Part shown: one piece after another, positions 30,952 to 40,085 of the stretch
Numbering within the stretch: position 1 is the first letter of the stretch
Layout: each line of letters opens with the position of its first letter
DNA from: Lepidostoma basale
Taxonomy: Eukaryota; Arthropoda; Insecta; Trichoptera; Lepidostomatidae
Reading direction: 5' to 3'
Assembly: GCA_022606425.2 (NCBI GenBank)
Contig: JAHDVF020000515.1
Span: forward strand, 372,001 to 436,000
Length of the DNA stretch: 64,000 bases
The notes under the pieces: generated by a model
Database searches by the model: none
What the model was told of the DNA's origin: nothing
Seen by the model: the letters and a program-made list of their open reading frames with translations, nothing else
Program-made: the position numbers and the translations under genes

Positions 30952-32098
30952 ATTACTAAATAACAAAGATAGAGTAGACAAATTAATCCAATCGGGAGTT
31001 AATAAACTAAATTGTAATGATTGTTCTTCATTTTATATAGGAAAAACAACGCGTAACTTTAATTTAACCCTTAACGTACCGTGTTCAAAACAAAACGCTC
31101 GCTCCCATGTGGTAAGTTCAGTTTACCGCTAACTTTATCTAAATATCAAGCATATGACTAGATGAATCAAAATTTAATTTATGTCATCTTGTAGGGAATT
31201 TCATTAGAATAGATCGATATCTATAACATACATGGATTATTTGAAAAACATATCATTATTAATTTTTTTCTGGAACCATGCGATTTCTGATATGTAATGC
31301 GTCACAGCATACGGGCGACTGGACATCGGGTATATACTTGTCTGCGCGCCGCGGCCGGCGGGGCGAGGATAAAGGCACCTAGGCAAAATGTATAGTACGT
31401 TCAAGACAACGAGTACGTATTAATATTTGTCCCTTTTGGTAAAGTGTTAATATTTTCACAGTTCTGATATTATTAAGTTGCGTCCTGCGTTTCCGTCCAC
31501 AGTGGTATTATTACGTACATATTGAAAAGGTCAAAGATATAATTTATAATACGTTCAAAACAGCGAGTAAGTATTTGTCACTTTTGATAAAGTTGTAAAT
31601 ATTAGCAAAACAAATTCTACCTTAACACGAATGAAGGTGAGGGCAGTCTTAGAAAATATTTTTTTTTGGGATGAAGGAAGTAATTTTTTGCTTTTTTTTT
31701 TATTACGAAATATTGAAAACACTTCAATGGAGGATTACAATTTTTTTTATAATATTAGGGTCCATAGGTTTTAAGAAAATCAACTTTAAATTGGCAGTGG
31801 AAACTCAATTTACCACATGGCAACGCGACGGTTAAGAATAAAAGAACACATATGATGTTTAAATAATAATAACTTTTCGGAATTTGCCTAATTGAAAATG
31901 ATCACACATTTAATAAAGATAACGGCGTAGAAATTTTACATGTAAACACTAGAAATGTAGCTTTAAATAATTTAGAAATTTTAGAGACAGAAAAAGCCAT
32001 TAAAAACAATGAGGATATTATAAATAACCAGGTTAATTTGACTTCTAGTCCGATATTAGATGTATTCTCCCTGTTACATAACAATAACATTTACTAGC
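30952..32098 (+). pseudogene. Penelope-like GIY-YIG endonuclease remnant, split at TTAA
   Basis: The left segment (30952-31067) encodes NKDRVDKLIQSGVNKLNCND then CSSFYIGKTTRNFNL. The GIY half is changed to GVN and the YIG half is FYIG. The right segment (31832-32098) encodes RIKEHI, then after frame breaks ENDHTFNKDNGVEILHVNTR and LEILETEKAIKNNEDIINNQ with VNLTSSPILD before a stop. Removing the TTAA element and one TTAA joins NFNL directly to RIKEHI in frame. In the family this nuclease nicks the target for reverse transcription. The right segment has several stops, so it is dead. Confidence 0.8.
31068..31831. mobile_element. TTAA-flanked piggyBac-like non-autonomous element, 764 bp
   Basis: TTAA flanks at 31064-31067 and 31832-31835. 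The left end opens CCCTTAACGTACCG. The right end, on minus, opens CCGTCGCGTTGCC. Subterminal CCATGTGGTAA-TT-AGTTT lies inverted at about 31109 and 31818. A GC-rich block (31340-31370) is internal. It interrupts the Penelope-like ORF exactly at TTAA. No transposase. Confidence 0.75.
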
Positions 32099-32162
32099 CG
32101 GTAAATTCAATTTTCTCCCTCTCCCTCTCCCCCCACCACTTTTCCATTCGTTATAGAGTATA

Positions 32163-33088
32163 CGAGGTCTATTCAAAAAGTATCGCGAATTTTGTGTTTT
32201 TTCAAAAATTATTTATATATTCATGAATTTCTATTTTGTCCCCTTCAAAGTGATCCCAACCAGATATTATACACTTGTGCCAACGTTTTTTCAATCCTCG
32301 AAGCACCCCAAAAAATCATTTTTTGTGATCTTGTTCAGCTCCTCCTTCGATGCCGTCTTTCTCTCCTCAATCGTAGCCTAGCGTCGTCCTTTCATGGGCC
32401 TCTTCAGTTTCGGGAACAAGAAAAAGTCACAGGGGGTCAGATCTGGGGAATACGGTGGCTGCGGCATTATTGGTGTGTTGTTTTGGCCAAAAATTCGCGC
32501 ACAAGCAGATGCGAAATTGAGCAATTTTGGTACGAATTTCGCGGCGACCGATCTCATGCCCAAATCATTGGTAAAAATCAAATGGCACGAGCCAAGCGAT
32601 ATGTTTAAGTCCTCAGCAACTTCTCTAGCGGTGATTCGACGATTGGCCAATACTATGTTATTCACTTCATCAATGTTTTCGTCTGTTGTTGACGTGCTCG
32701 GGCGTCCGGCAGGCTCTTTTTCGTTCACATCTTCTCGGTCCTCTGAGAACATTTTGTACCACCGATAAACGTTGCTTTGGTCCAAGATAGCTTCACCATA
32801 TGCCACAGTCAACATTCGGAATGCGTCCGGGGACTTAATTTTGTTTTTCACTCAAAATTTGATACAGATTCTTTGATCCATTTTTTTGGAGTGGGCAAAA
32901 ATCGAAGACGAGCCAAAACACGTGCAAGCAAAGTGGCTCTCAAAAATTAACTGAACATTCAAACTGGCCGAACTTATCGGCATAAGTGAGAGACATGAGT
33001 ACCAACATAACGCCACAAAAAAATCAAAAATCGAATATACGTAACCGGCGGAAATTCAAAATTCGCGATACTTTTTGAACATACCTCG
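32163..33088 (-). mobile_element. mariner transposon, 926 bp, internally deleted
   Basis: The inverted repeats 32163-32194 and 33057-33088 (opening CGAGGT-T-TTCAAAAAGTATC) match at 30 of 32 positions, with TA at 32161-32162 and 33089-33090. The transposase on minus has lost its middle. It lies inside the Penelope-like element. Confidence 0.9.
32378..32851 (-). pseudogene. mariner transposase, middle (catalytic) part deleted
   Basis: On minus, MKNKIKSPDAFRMLTVAYGE, QSNVYRWYKMFSEDREDVNE, GRPSTSTTDENIDEVNNIVL, ANRRITAREVAEDLNISLGS and GMRSVAAKFVPKLL form the DNA-binding half. The frame then jumps to NNTPIMPQPPYSPDLTPCDF and FLFPKLKRPMKGRR. The segment with the first two catalytic aspartates (TGDE... 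and HHDNAP... in relatives) is gone, so only the third (CDFF) remains. The last part of the protein is also out of frame. The product could bind ends but not cut. Confidence 0.88.
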
Positions 33089-33134
33089 TATAAGTAGTAG
33101 CTCCGCGTCATTTGATTGTTAAAATTTCATCAAC

Positions 33135-33181
33135 TATACACAGAAGAAGGGAAGTCTGTTTTCCCGAAACATGTCTGTATA
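33135..33181 (+). ncRNA. Hammerhead-ribozyme-like motif in the Penelope-like terminal repeat
   Basis: The layout is: stem I TATACA (33135-33140) with TGTATA (33176-33181), a perfect 6 bp; box CAGAAGA (33141-33147); one extra A; stem II GGGAA (33149-33153) with TTCCC (33161-33165); GAAA (33166-33169); palindrome CATG; UC (33174-33175). CAGAAGA differs from CUGAUGA at U4 and U7. U4 is important, so activity is doubtful in this copy. Confidence 0.55.
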
Positions 33182-33381
33182 CGTGTTGTGATAATACAAA
33201 GTTATCAACAAGTTGTTCTAATGTTAATACACAACACAAAGTCATGGCGAATATAGAAGAAATATTAAATGTCTGCCAAGTGAAGAGACGGAGAAATCGA
33301 CACACATGCATGACACGATCTATGAATGTTGAGTAATTCGCATAACCAGCAAAACAGATCGTGAAAAAAATGCTCCCTTAA

Positions 33382-34165
33382 CCCATTGCACCACTAACAA
33401 GGAGACATAATTTGTTTATACACCACAGTAATTAATTTTGACAACTTTTTTATTAGAATAACATTAAGATTAAATTACACACAAAATAATAATGGTAAAA
33501 CATAAAAGCATTTTTTGTTTTGTTGGTAAGCTGGATCATTATGGCTCATCCCCGGGTAGTTTAGGAAGGGTGTGATAGGCTTTAAAGCATTCTGGCATGT
33601 GGAGAGCCACCAAACATTTCTCACATTCCCTTCGAGATTCGCTCTTCTTTTTCTTCAAGAAACACATTTTGCATAATCTCTATGGGTTTTGTTTGACTGA
33701 ATTTGGGGAAATTTGCCTAGGAAAGTGTGCCCATTGCAATGCTTGTAGCCGCAAAGGCCATACTCCTCCTGAAACTCTTCCACGGCGCTTGTATGATGGC
33801 AGGATAGTGTGCTCAAAAATTCTCTCAGCTACATCAACCCTATAGTCACCGTATGAAACCCTCTTTACATTAGAGATATTTTTATGCAACGCATATGTAT
33901 TGAATAACGCCATGTCTGCTAAGTAAAAAAAATCTTATTGTAGTATTTCCGTAAATATCTCTTTGAGTATCTCCGCATAATTGGAAAGGAAGCTAAGCAT
34001 TGGTCATTTCTATCAACTCCACGAAGGCTTAAAATCACTAGGATCACTAATATATTAATCGATTTATTCTCACTGCCACTTTCCAAAAGTATTCACTGTA
34101 TTTCATCCTCATTTGATGTAATATTACAAGCGCGACGAGTTTGTTTACGAGCGCGTTCTGCCATT
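33382..34165 (-). mobile_element. piggyBac-like transposon remnant
   Basis: The 3' end is TTAA (33378-33381) followed by CCCATTGCACC. On minus it holds an internally deleted transposase. No matching terminus was found beyond 34165, so the 5' end is lost or decayed. Confidence 0.75.
33539..34165 (-). pseudogene. piggyBac-like transposase, internally deleted
   Basis: The start is ATG 34165 (MAERARKQTRRACNITSNED), with a stop at codon 24. The frame continues to LSLRGVDRNDQCLASFPIMR and RYSKRYLRKYYNKIFF. After a one-base shift comes YLADMALFNTYALHKN, the conserved piggyBac (G)VDxxDQ and ALFNAY blocks. The C-terminal Cys/His zinc-finger-like end follows: HFPRQI, RLCKMCFLKKKKS and RRECEKCLVALHMPECFKAY with HT. 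There is an in-frame TAG before RLCKM. The catalytic Asp-containing middle (hundreds of residues in relatives) is missing. Confidence 0.85.
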
Positions 34166-34557
34166 TTGTAGGTATTGACAGATGTTAAAATATCGTATAA
34201 TAAATATGTGAAATCAACTGTGATTATTAAATTTTATTATGAAATTAATAACCGAAATATACTTATTGATGTCATTTATAAGAATAAAATTATTTTCATT
34301 CAGTTTTTATGTAAAAAAAAAATAACCTCAAAGACAAACCGGCGAATCGCCGCACACTGGATCCATTTGGCAAAAACATGGACTTAGGGGTCGAACTCTG
34401 AATTTTGCCCTGATTTTTTTAAATTAGGTCCTTTGTATGATTCCAAACCACTTTTACATTTAACTTTTCTTCGTTTTCAACGTTTCTGAACTGCTGATTT
34501 AAGATCAAACACTAAACAGGGTAATATAATCGGAAGATAGTCTAATACGGGTCTTAC
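34166..34557. other. AT-rich intron DNA
   Basis: Nothing recognisable was found. It lies in the last DLGAP intron, adjacent to the donor at 34557. Confidence 0.4.
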
Positions 34558-34715
34558 CTCCTTCCAGCCACCGGCTCGCATGGCCTCCAGTTGGGAGAAG
34601 ATGAGGGCCACGTGCGTCAGCTGCAAGCTCACCATATCCCAGAAGCCGCGAAGGTCCGAATTGGTGGTGGGGAATGGCTCGTCTGCTCTCCGGTTCAGGT
34701 TGTTATGGCACAGCC
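34558..34715 (-). CDS. Dlgap: DLGAP/SAPAP homolog, GKAP-domain exon
   Basis: The acceptor is TCTGCAG and the donor GAG|GTAAGA. With the split Gly from the previous exon it reads GLCHNNLNRRADEPFPTTNS, DLRGFWDMVSLQLTHVALIF and SQLEAMRAGGWKE. The LC-xNLN then DL-GFWDM-LQ-x-x-V-x-x-F-x-x-L-x-x-x-W pattern is the hallmark core of the GKAP domain, where vertebrate DLGAPs read GLCEQNLN and AGFWDLLQLSIEDI. The exon is 158 nt and exits in phase 0. Confidence 0.93.
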
Positions 34716-34798
34716 CTGCAGATGGAATCAAACAAATGTCAAATCAACATAACCTCACAAGCGAACATATCATGAATGGATGACCTGGATCATCCAAG

Positions 34799-34981
34799 AC
34801 CTTCGTCGCCGAGTGGTAAGTGCTTTGACTGCCACCCCGAAAGGTCCCGGGTTCGATTCCCGGTGATGGGAGTGTGATCGTCACACTGTCTTTGGTCTGG
34901 TGCTGAATTCACGTGACAATAAAATGGCGAAAGATTACCTACCATCATGAGAATCAATATGATAGCTATATACCCTTTACA
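34799..34981 (+). mobile_element. tRNA-derived SINE, best head
   Basis: The tRNA-like head GTCGCCGAGTGGTAAGTGCT (A-box region) and GGTCCCGGGTTCGATTCCCG (B box) resembles tRNA-Ser or tRNA-Leu. The body is GTGTGATCGTCACACTGTC and CACGTGACAATAAAATGGCG. It is truncated at about 34981, where a LINE B fragment abuts. Within a DLGAP intron. Confidence 0.85.
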
Positions 34982-34984
34982 GGC

Positions 34985-35240
34985 ATACCTCTCGAGCTTC
35001 CTCTACATTCATACATCATAAGATGCACGCTCGTCGATTTTTCCTACTTCGAATGTGGAGATCTTTTAGTATTTAATTAATTTGGTCATGCCATGCTATT
35101 CTTGATCTTCCGTGACTTCTCTTTTAACTTAAACTGCACGTATATAACATTTTTGGCCATCCTTCTCTCATCTATTTGTTCCATATGTCCAATCCATCTA
35201 AGGGATCCTTTATTAATTTTACTTATGATGCAATGCTGAG
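34985..35240 (-). mobile_element. LINE family B fragment
   Basis: On plus it carries CATACCTCTCGAGCTTCCTC and TACATTCATACATCATAAGA then the WHDQIN-equivalent GGTCATGCCATG. It is an old, indel-rich minus-strand copy in a DLGAP intron. Confidence 0.65.
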
Positions 35241-35272
35241 CTGAGTGTATTTCACGCAAACATGTATATTAC

Positions 35273-35369
35273 CTTCAAATTGCTGCATCTTCTGGGTGGC
35301 CAGTAACCTGGCTTTACCAGCCGCTGCCCTGAGGAAGCCTAGAACCTCTTCGCTGGTGTCTCCGCATTG
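35273..35369 (-). CDS. Dlgap: DLGAP/SAPAP homolog, GKAP-domain exon
   Basis: The acceptor is TTTCTTGCAG, the donor GAAG|GTAATA. It reads QCGDTSEEVLGFLRAAAGKA then RLLATQKMQQFE and a split Gly. The SEEVLG-x-x-R-A-A-x-G-x-A-(R/Q)-LL-x-x-Q-K-x-Q-Q-F helix is a signature of the GKAP domain. The exon is 97 nt, enters in phase 0 and exits in phase 1, matching both neighbours. Confidence 0.93.
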
Positions 35370-35443
35370 CTGCAAGAAACAATAAATTCCAATTTCAAAA
35401 TCTTACTAAGTTCTATTTCAACATCAGTTGGTAGTAATCCGTA

Positions 35444-35895
35444 GCTCTATCCCACGGCATTTTTTTTGGGAATGCCGGAACCAATTCTCTACAGCTTCGA
35501 AGAGATGGACATCTAATAACCCATTTCTTTAGATTAATCAGGGGATACTTTGAGGACTCGGCCATACTGGAGGATGTTGGTCTTTTTGTCGCCGATAGAT
35601 ATATTCAACAGCACAGATTGGGTTTTACCTACCGGCCGCCAGAACCAATCTGCCTCTGGTGGCACCGGTGGGAAGAGCAATTAGTCTGCTGAACGCGGTC
35701 TCCTCGGAGATCGACGTCTTTCATATTAGTGAAAGTACGTTCAGGGGACAAATACTCTTGACTTTAGAAAGTATCTTGTCTTCCTAATGTCGAACCATCA
35801 CTAATGCGTTCCTGGTATTATGTTGTATGTGTATAATATTTGACCTGTACTCAAAAGATGCCTTAAACATTTATGCTGTTTGTAATGTCTTTTGA
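35444..35895 (+). mobile_element. LINE family I, 3' end, in DLGAP intron
   Basis: It opens GTAGCTCTATCCCACGGCAT and carries the RLIRGYFEDSAILEDVGLFV region, ACCTACCGGCCGCCAGAACC and GTGAAAGTACGTTCAGGGGA. The tail is decayed (AAAAAACACGATGATTTTTT). It begins about 75 bp upstream of the exon 35369-35273. Confidence 0.7.
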
Positions 35896-36167
35896 AAAAA
35901 CACGATGATTTTTTTAAATATACCTTCGAAACATGTAGAGAAAAATAAAATCGTAAGTGGAAAACAGTGTTTAAATTCTTTTTTTTTTTTTTACAAATAA
36001 AACACATTGAGGGCTCATAAAAAGGCTGTACAGGGCCGTTCGATAGGATAGATTTAACTCTGAAACGGGTGACCAGACGTTGGAGACTGCATAGATCTTT
36101 GAAACATAAGTAACTAAAGCAACAAACAAATAAGTATATCTTTAAAACAATAAATATTGTTTTTTGA

Positions 36168-36358
36168 TCAAAGGTCCCGGGTTTGATTCCCGGTGATAGC
36201 AGTGCGATTCTCACAGTTTTTGATCTGGTATAGAATTCTCGTGACAATAAAATAGCGATAAATTAGCAACCTATCACATGTCACGAGAATCAATATAATA
36301 GATATACCATTTTCATCAATTTGGCTCACGCTGCAATGGTGTAAAGAAGTCTTCAACA
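36168..36358 (+). mobile_element. tRNA-derived SINE beside a splice donor
   Basis: It starts at the B box (GGTCCCGGGTTTGATTCCCG) and runs through GTGACAATAAAATAGCGA and ATGTCACGAGAATCAATAT to the CACGCTGCAATGGTGTAAAG end. It stops about 30 bp from the DLGAP exon that ends at 36388. The head is missing. Confidence 0.75.
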
Positions 36359-36387
36359 AAGTAATAACATATAAACATTAAACAAAC

Positions 36388-37742
36388 CAGTAACTCTTCC
36401 AAGTCCCGTTCTGCTGTCTCTGCTAGTCTGATCAGTCTCTCGGTTTCGGCCCTCTTCAATTCCAAGAAGTAGTGTCCGTCCTGCCCGTCCGCCGGTACGT
36501 CTTTCACTTGGACTGCGTCAGAAACCCCCTCGCTGACCCTGTTGCAGTTGTCGTCCAAGCTTTCCTTCGCCACGGCGACGACGGTCTCCTTTTTAACCCC
36601 GTTGACTTTGCAAGTGTCACTTTTGACTTCTTCCGTTTTAACGTCTAATTTGGAAAATTCCGTATTCAATTTGACTGTGCCGTTAACGCTAGGAACTAGT
36701 TTACACACGTCGAGCTCTCTCTCGATAGGAACAATTGTAACGTGAGGGACACTTTTAACTACGTTGACGTGGTGCGTCTTGATTTGCTCCACTTTCGCCG
36801 GGCTGGCCCTGTCCACGACGTCCGCGCTCGTCAATCGCGGATTCGAGAGGTTATTCTGACTCGTCTCGTGATCCGACGATATGTTGAAGTCGTTATCGGC
36901 ATTACGGAACGGTACGCTTCTTTTCGGCGACAGAATCGGGAGCTGGGCTCTGAATTCCGGACGTAGGTGCCTTAAAACCGGTAAGGCTGGGTCGCAGTTT
37001 TCGCCGTTCGTTAAGCTCTCCGTCATAACGCTTTCTGATACTACACCGTTCGGGGAACGATTGAGGTAGTGCGTCCTCGACACTTGATGTATACCTTCAG
37101 GTGATTTCATATAGTTAACTATTTTACCTCCGTTTAAAGCGTTTTTTTCTTCCTCGCATTGACTAATGGTTTTAACGCGCTTTTGATTGAAGAACCCTTG
37201 CGCTAAAGCCCCCGGACCGTACAATCGTTCTACCCTTTGTTGTATGAAAGATTTCGTAGGACTTTCGGCGCCCCCGTTCGATATCAAGTGATAACTTCTC
37301 GACGCATGCGTTTCAAACACGTTCTTTTGCGTACCGTTCGTTTTGGTAACGGTGACGACATTCTGAGAACTGATGCTACTCTCCGAGAAACTGGTTTTGA
37401 ATATACTATTGGAATTTAGTCTCGAAGCCATCGCATCGTCAGTGCAGTCTCTTAACATGTCCGTCGTGTTTCCTATTCTCCCGGGAGAAGCCTCTCTCGA
37501 TTTGTTCAGCTTCTGCCTCAGCTTGGAGTCGTACGTCGTGATGTTGTTGTAGCCGTTGACGGAGCACGCCAGGTGGAGGTAGCTCGGCTTCTTGCGGCAG
37601 TCTTGCTGCTCCTCGTTGAGGGTCTGGAGGTCTTGCTTGAGGAACCCGGGGCCGGCTCGCTCCTGGAGGCGGGACGTGAAGTCGCGGATGTGGCTCCCGG
37701 CTGAGGAGGGAGTGAGGATGTTGAGACTGCCCGATGTGGTGT
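36388..37742 (-). CDS. Dlgap: DLGAP/SAPAP homolog, large central exon
   Basis: The acceptor is TCCATTCTAG, the donor CTG|GTTTGT. There are 451 codons after a split Asp. It opens TTSGSLNILTPSSAGSHIRD and then PSYLHLACSVNGYNNITTYD, a conserved DLGAP-type block. A long low-complexity Ser/Asn/Val-rich stretch follows, with basic patches such as FFNQKRVKTISQ. It ends DGHYFLELKRAETERLIRLA and ETAERDLEELL (36480-36388), the start of the GKAP domain, where vertebrate DLGAPs read DGHWFLKLLQAE. The middle is probably disordered and carries binding motifs in relatives. Codon use is GC-richer than the flanking introns. Open reading in other frames on both strands here is shadow. Confidence 0.92.
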
Positions 37743-38127
37743 CTAGAATGGAGACAAATCATAACTTAAGATTTATTCATACGGATCATCTAAAAAAGCT
37801 TTATCTGTCTCATCGTAAAGATTTGAACGAGTATTGTATAATATAAAAAAAGGAATACACTGGTATAAATTCTACACAATTTCTTTTTTACCTTCCTCAT
37901 TTTCTTTTTCTTTTAACTATCTTTTGAGATTAAGAAAGTGTAAATAAATAATGAATATGAATTAAAACCTCTGTATTATATTTTATGGGAATGACAGGTT
38001 TTACCTTGCTATTCTGTTTGTTCGATGTTCATTTTAAATTATAATTGACAGACTGGTCTGTCAGTGCTAGCCAGCCTAGCGAAACCAGTTGCTGTCGAAA
38101 TAAAGTAGTTATTAAAAAAATATTGTT

Positions 38128-38770
38128 TTCGACGTCTTTCATATTAGTGAAAGTACGTTCAGAAGACAGATAATCTTGACTTTAGAGTTGTCTTCCTGAT
38201 GTTGAACCATCTCTCAAGCGCTTCTTGTATAATATTTTACCCCTACTCTACTCTGTATGGCGTTCCAGTATCATTTCGAAATATTCAGCAGTAGCGTTAA
38301 AAGCGTACTGCTGTACAGATGTGAGACTTGGAAATCTACCGCGGACGTTATTGGTAAACTCCAGGTGTTTTTAAATAGGTGCCTTCGCTCAATATTCAAA
38401 ATCTATTGGCCCCAAACAGTGTCAAATGCCGTTCTCTGGACCTTGGCAGGCGAAAAGCCAATTAGAGAACAAGTCGCTAGACGCAAATGGCAGTGGATCG
38501 GTCACACTCTGAGACGGAACCCAGCCTGCATCGCTCAGGGCGCACTAGACTGGTCCCCTATGGGGGGAAAGAGAAAGCGAGGCAGACCTAGAGCCATCTG
38601 GAGAAGAACCCTGCAGGACGAGGTTAAAGCAGCAGTCACTTGGGATGATATTAGGCATCAGGCATGCGATAGAGTCGGGTGGAGAAGGTTCCTTGAGGCC
38701 CTATGCACCACGGAGGTGTGACAGGACAAAAAGAAGAAGAAGAAGACTCAATAGATGCCTTGAACATGTC
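38128..38770 (+). mobile_element. LINE family I fragment split by a LINE D copy
   Basis: The left part (38128-38248) carries GTCTTTCATATTAGTGAAAG and TACGTTCAGAAG, ending TTTTACCCCTACTC. After the LINE D insert it resumes ACTCAATAGATGCCTTGAAC. Intact family I copies read TGTACTCAATAGATGCC, so the join is visible. The shared duplication is only ACTC. Confidence 0.75.
38249..38745 (+). mobile_element. LINE family D, best copy
   Basis: The plus strand encodes SSVKSVLLYRCETWKSTADV, QVFLNRCLRSIFKIYWPQTV, KWQWIGHTLRRNPACIAQGA, GGKRKRGRPRAIWRRTLQDE and RVGWRRFLEALCTTEV before a stop, followed by AAAAAGAAGAAGAAG. The roughly 150-codon frame is intact. It encodes the RT C-terminal region only. Confidence 0.82.
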
Positions 38771-39439
38771 ATTCTATAAAATATAATAAAACTTTAGAAA
38801 ACAGAAGTTATAATTTATATTCAATATTTAATATGCACTTTTATATCATTTTTAAACTTCATATTAACTTTTCTCAAAACTTTTTTCATGAAATAATTAA
38901 TTAAATTATGTGATATTCACATTATAAGAAAATCTAATTTCAATTAGATTCATGAGAAGCAGCTGAAAAAAAAAGTAATAAGGCTATTGTACCGCTGGCT
39001 TGAACTTACCTGTTATATGGTAAATAAGTACAACAAAAAACAACAATGAAAGTATTTTCATATCAATTTGATTACAAATTAACATTCTTAATTAAAATGC
39101 GTGTTTTAGAGTTACGTTACTTTTCGTTGATACTTTTTTGTTTTGGAATTTGGTTGTGTTGATGTTTTTATATGGGATTCCTGAAACATACAAAGGTGCA
39201 AAGAAAAACAGCGCAATTCTAAAATAATTAATACGGTAATCTAGGCACACATTATTTATATATTATTTTACATTAATTGATGAGTAAGCCTGACACATAA
39301 CGACTAAAAAAAAAATTAACGTTAAAAAATAAAAATGTTTGATTCAAAAATATATATTAATACTATTATAAAGTTGTGAGTAAAATGAGTGTAAGAATAC
39401 TATTGTCTATTAATTCAATGGAGATCCCTAAGCAAAAGC
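38771..39439. other. AT-rich intron DNA
   Basis: The start (38771-38800) has the AAAACTTTAGAAAACAGA motif of the foldback family. The rest shows no ORF or repeat I recognise. Confidence 0.4.
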
Positions 39440-39612
39440 ATTATTTCGAAGATTGTAGAAAAAAAATATTTTGAAGATTGTAGAAAAAATTATTTTAAAG
39501 ATTTTGGAAAAAAATATTTTTAAGATTGTGGAAATAATTCTTTTGAAGATTGTGGCAATAATTATTTTGAAGATTGTGGGAATAATTATTTTGAAGATTG
39601 TGGAAAAAACGG
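39440..39612 (+). repeat. Minisatellite, TTTGAAGATTGTGGAAATAA units
   Basis: About seven units of about 25 bp (TTTTGAAGATTGTGGAAATA-type) run in tandem with base changes and small length differences. Confidence 0.8.
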
Positions 39613-39711
39613 AAAAACGTTTGTTTTATTATAATTCTAAATTCTAAATTATTCAAAATATTGAAATTGACTCAGTTTTGTCAAACGAATCGCCTCTAGT
39701 CTAATTTTAAC

Positions 39712-40085
39712 TAACCATCACTAACTAGTTTCTCCGAAGGGGTAGCCAGAAAGAATGGATCGGCACACTTTTCTTTCCTGACATACCCTCTAACTTCCTC
39801 AACATTCATAAATCGTGTCATGCACGCGTGTCGATTTCTCTGACTCCTCACATAGCCGATATTTAATATTTGATTATGCCACATTTTCCTCGGTCTTTCT
39901 TTTTTTCAAGTTCTGTTTACATTGTTTACATATACTTTCTTAACAATCTTTCCATGTGTCCAATGAATCTTAATGACCCTTTCATTATTTTGTTCATAAC
40001 ACTTTCACTCGCACCGCATTCACTTCTTATATTTGCATTTGACACTCTATCATATACAGATTTATCACACAAGCGTCTAATTTTA
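39712..40085 (-). mobile_element. LINE family B fragment
   Basis: On plus it opens AACTAACCATCACTAACTAG, GGGGTAGCCAGAAAGAATGG and CTGACATA. On minus it carries the GRPRK, ESIMNKIMKGSLRFIGH-like and VCDKSVYDRVSNANIR-like segments with many changes. Confidence 0.7.

Larger units (their letters stand above)
30892..33259 (+). mobile_element. Penelope-like element, 5' truncated, carrying two nested DNA transposons
   Basis: It is bounded by an 11-bp duplication (AAATATTAAAT). It contains a GIY-YIG endonuclease remnant, then a terminal segment with a hammerhead-like motif (33135-33181). The left end AGAACAACTTGTTGATAACTT (30893-30913) is the inverse of 33201-33221, an inverted terminal arrangement known for Penelope-like elements. 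A TTAA element (31068-31831) and a mariner (32163-33088) are inserted inside. The RT domain is absent. Confidence 0.8.
30785..33336 (+). mobile_element. LINE family B fragment split by a Penelope-like element
   Basis: The left part (30785-30891) matches MVKKMYVNDVNG...RGRPRKTW...INQILN. The right part (33260-33336) continues NVCQVKRRRNRHTCMTRSMN with VE and a stop. AAATATTAAAT is duplicated at 30881-30891 and 33260-33270. It lies in the last intron of the DLGAP gene. Confidence 0.8.

Noticed and set aside
31320..31375. GC-rich segment as a promoter
   Set aside because: It lies within the TTAA-flanked element inserted into the Penelope-like remnant, so it is transposon sequence.
34799..34870. 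Functional tRNA-Ser gene
   Set aside because: The head resembles a tRNA, but the 3' half leads into a repeated SINE body and no acceptor stem closes.
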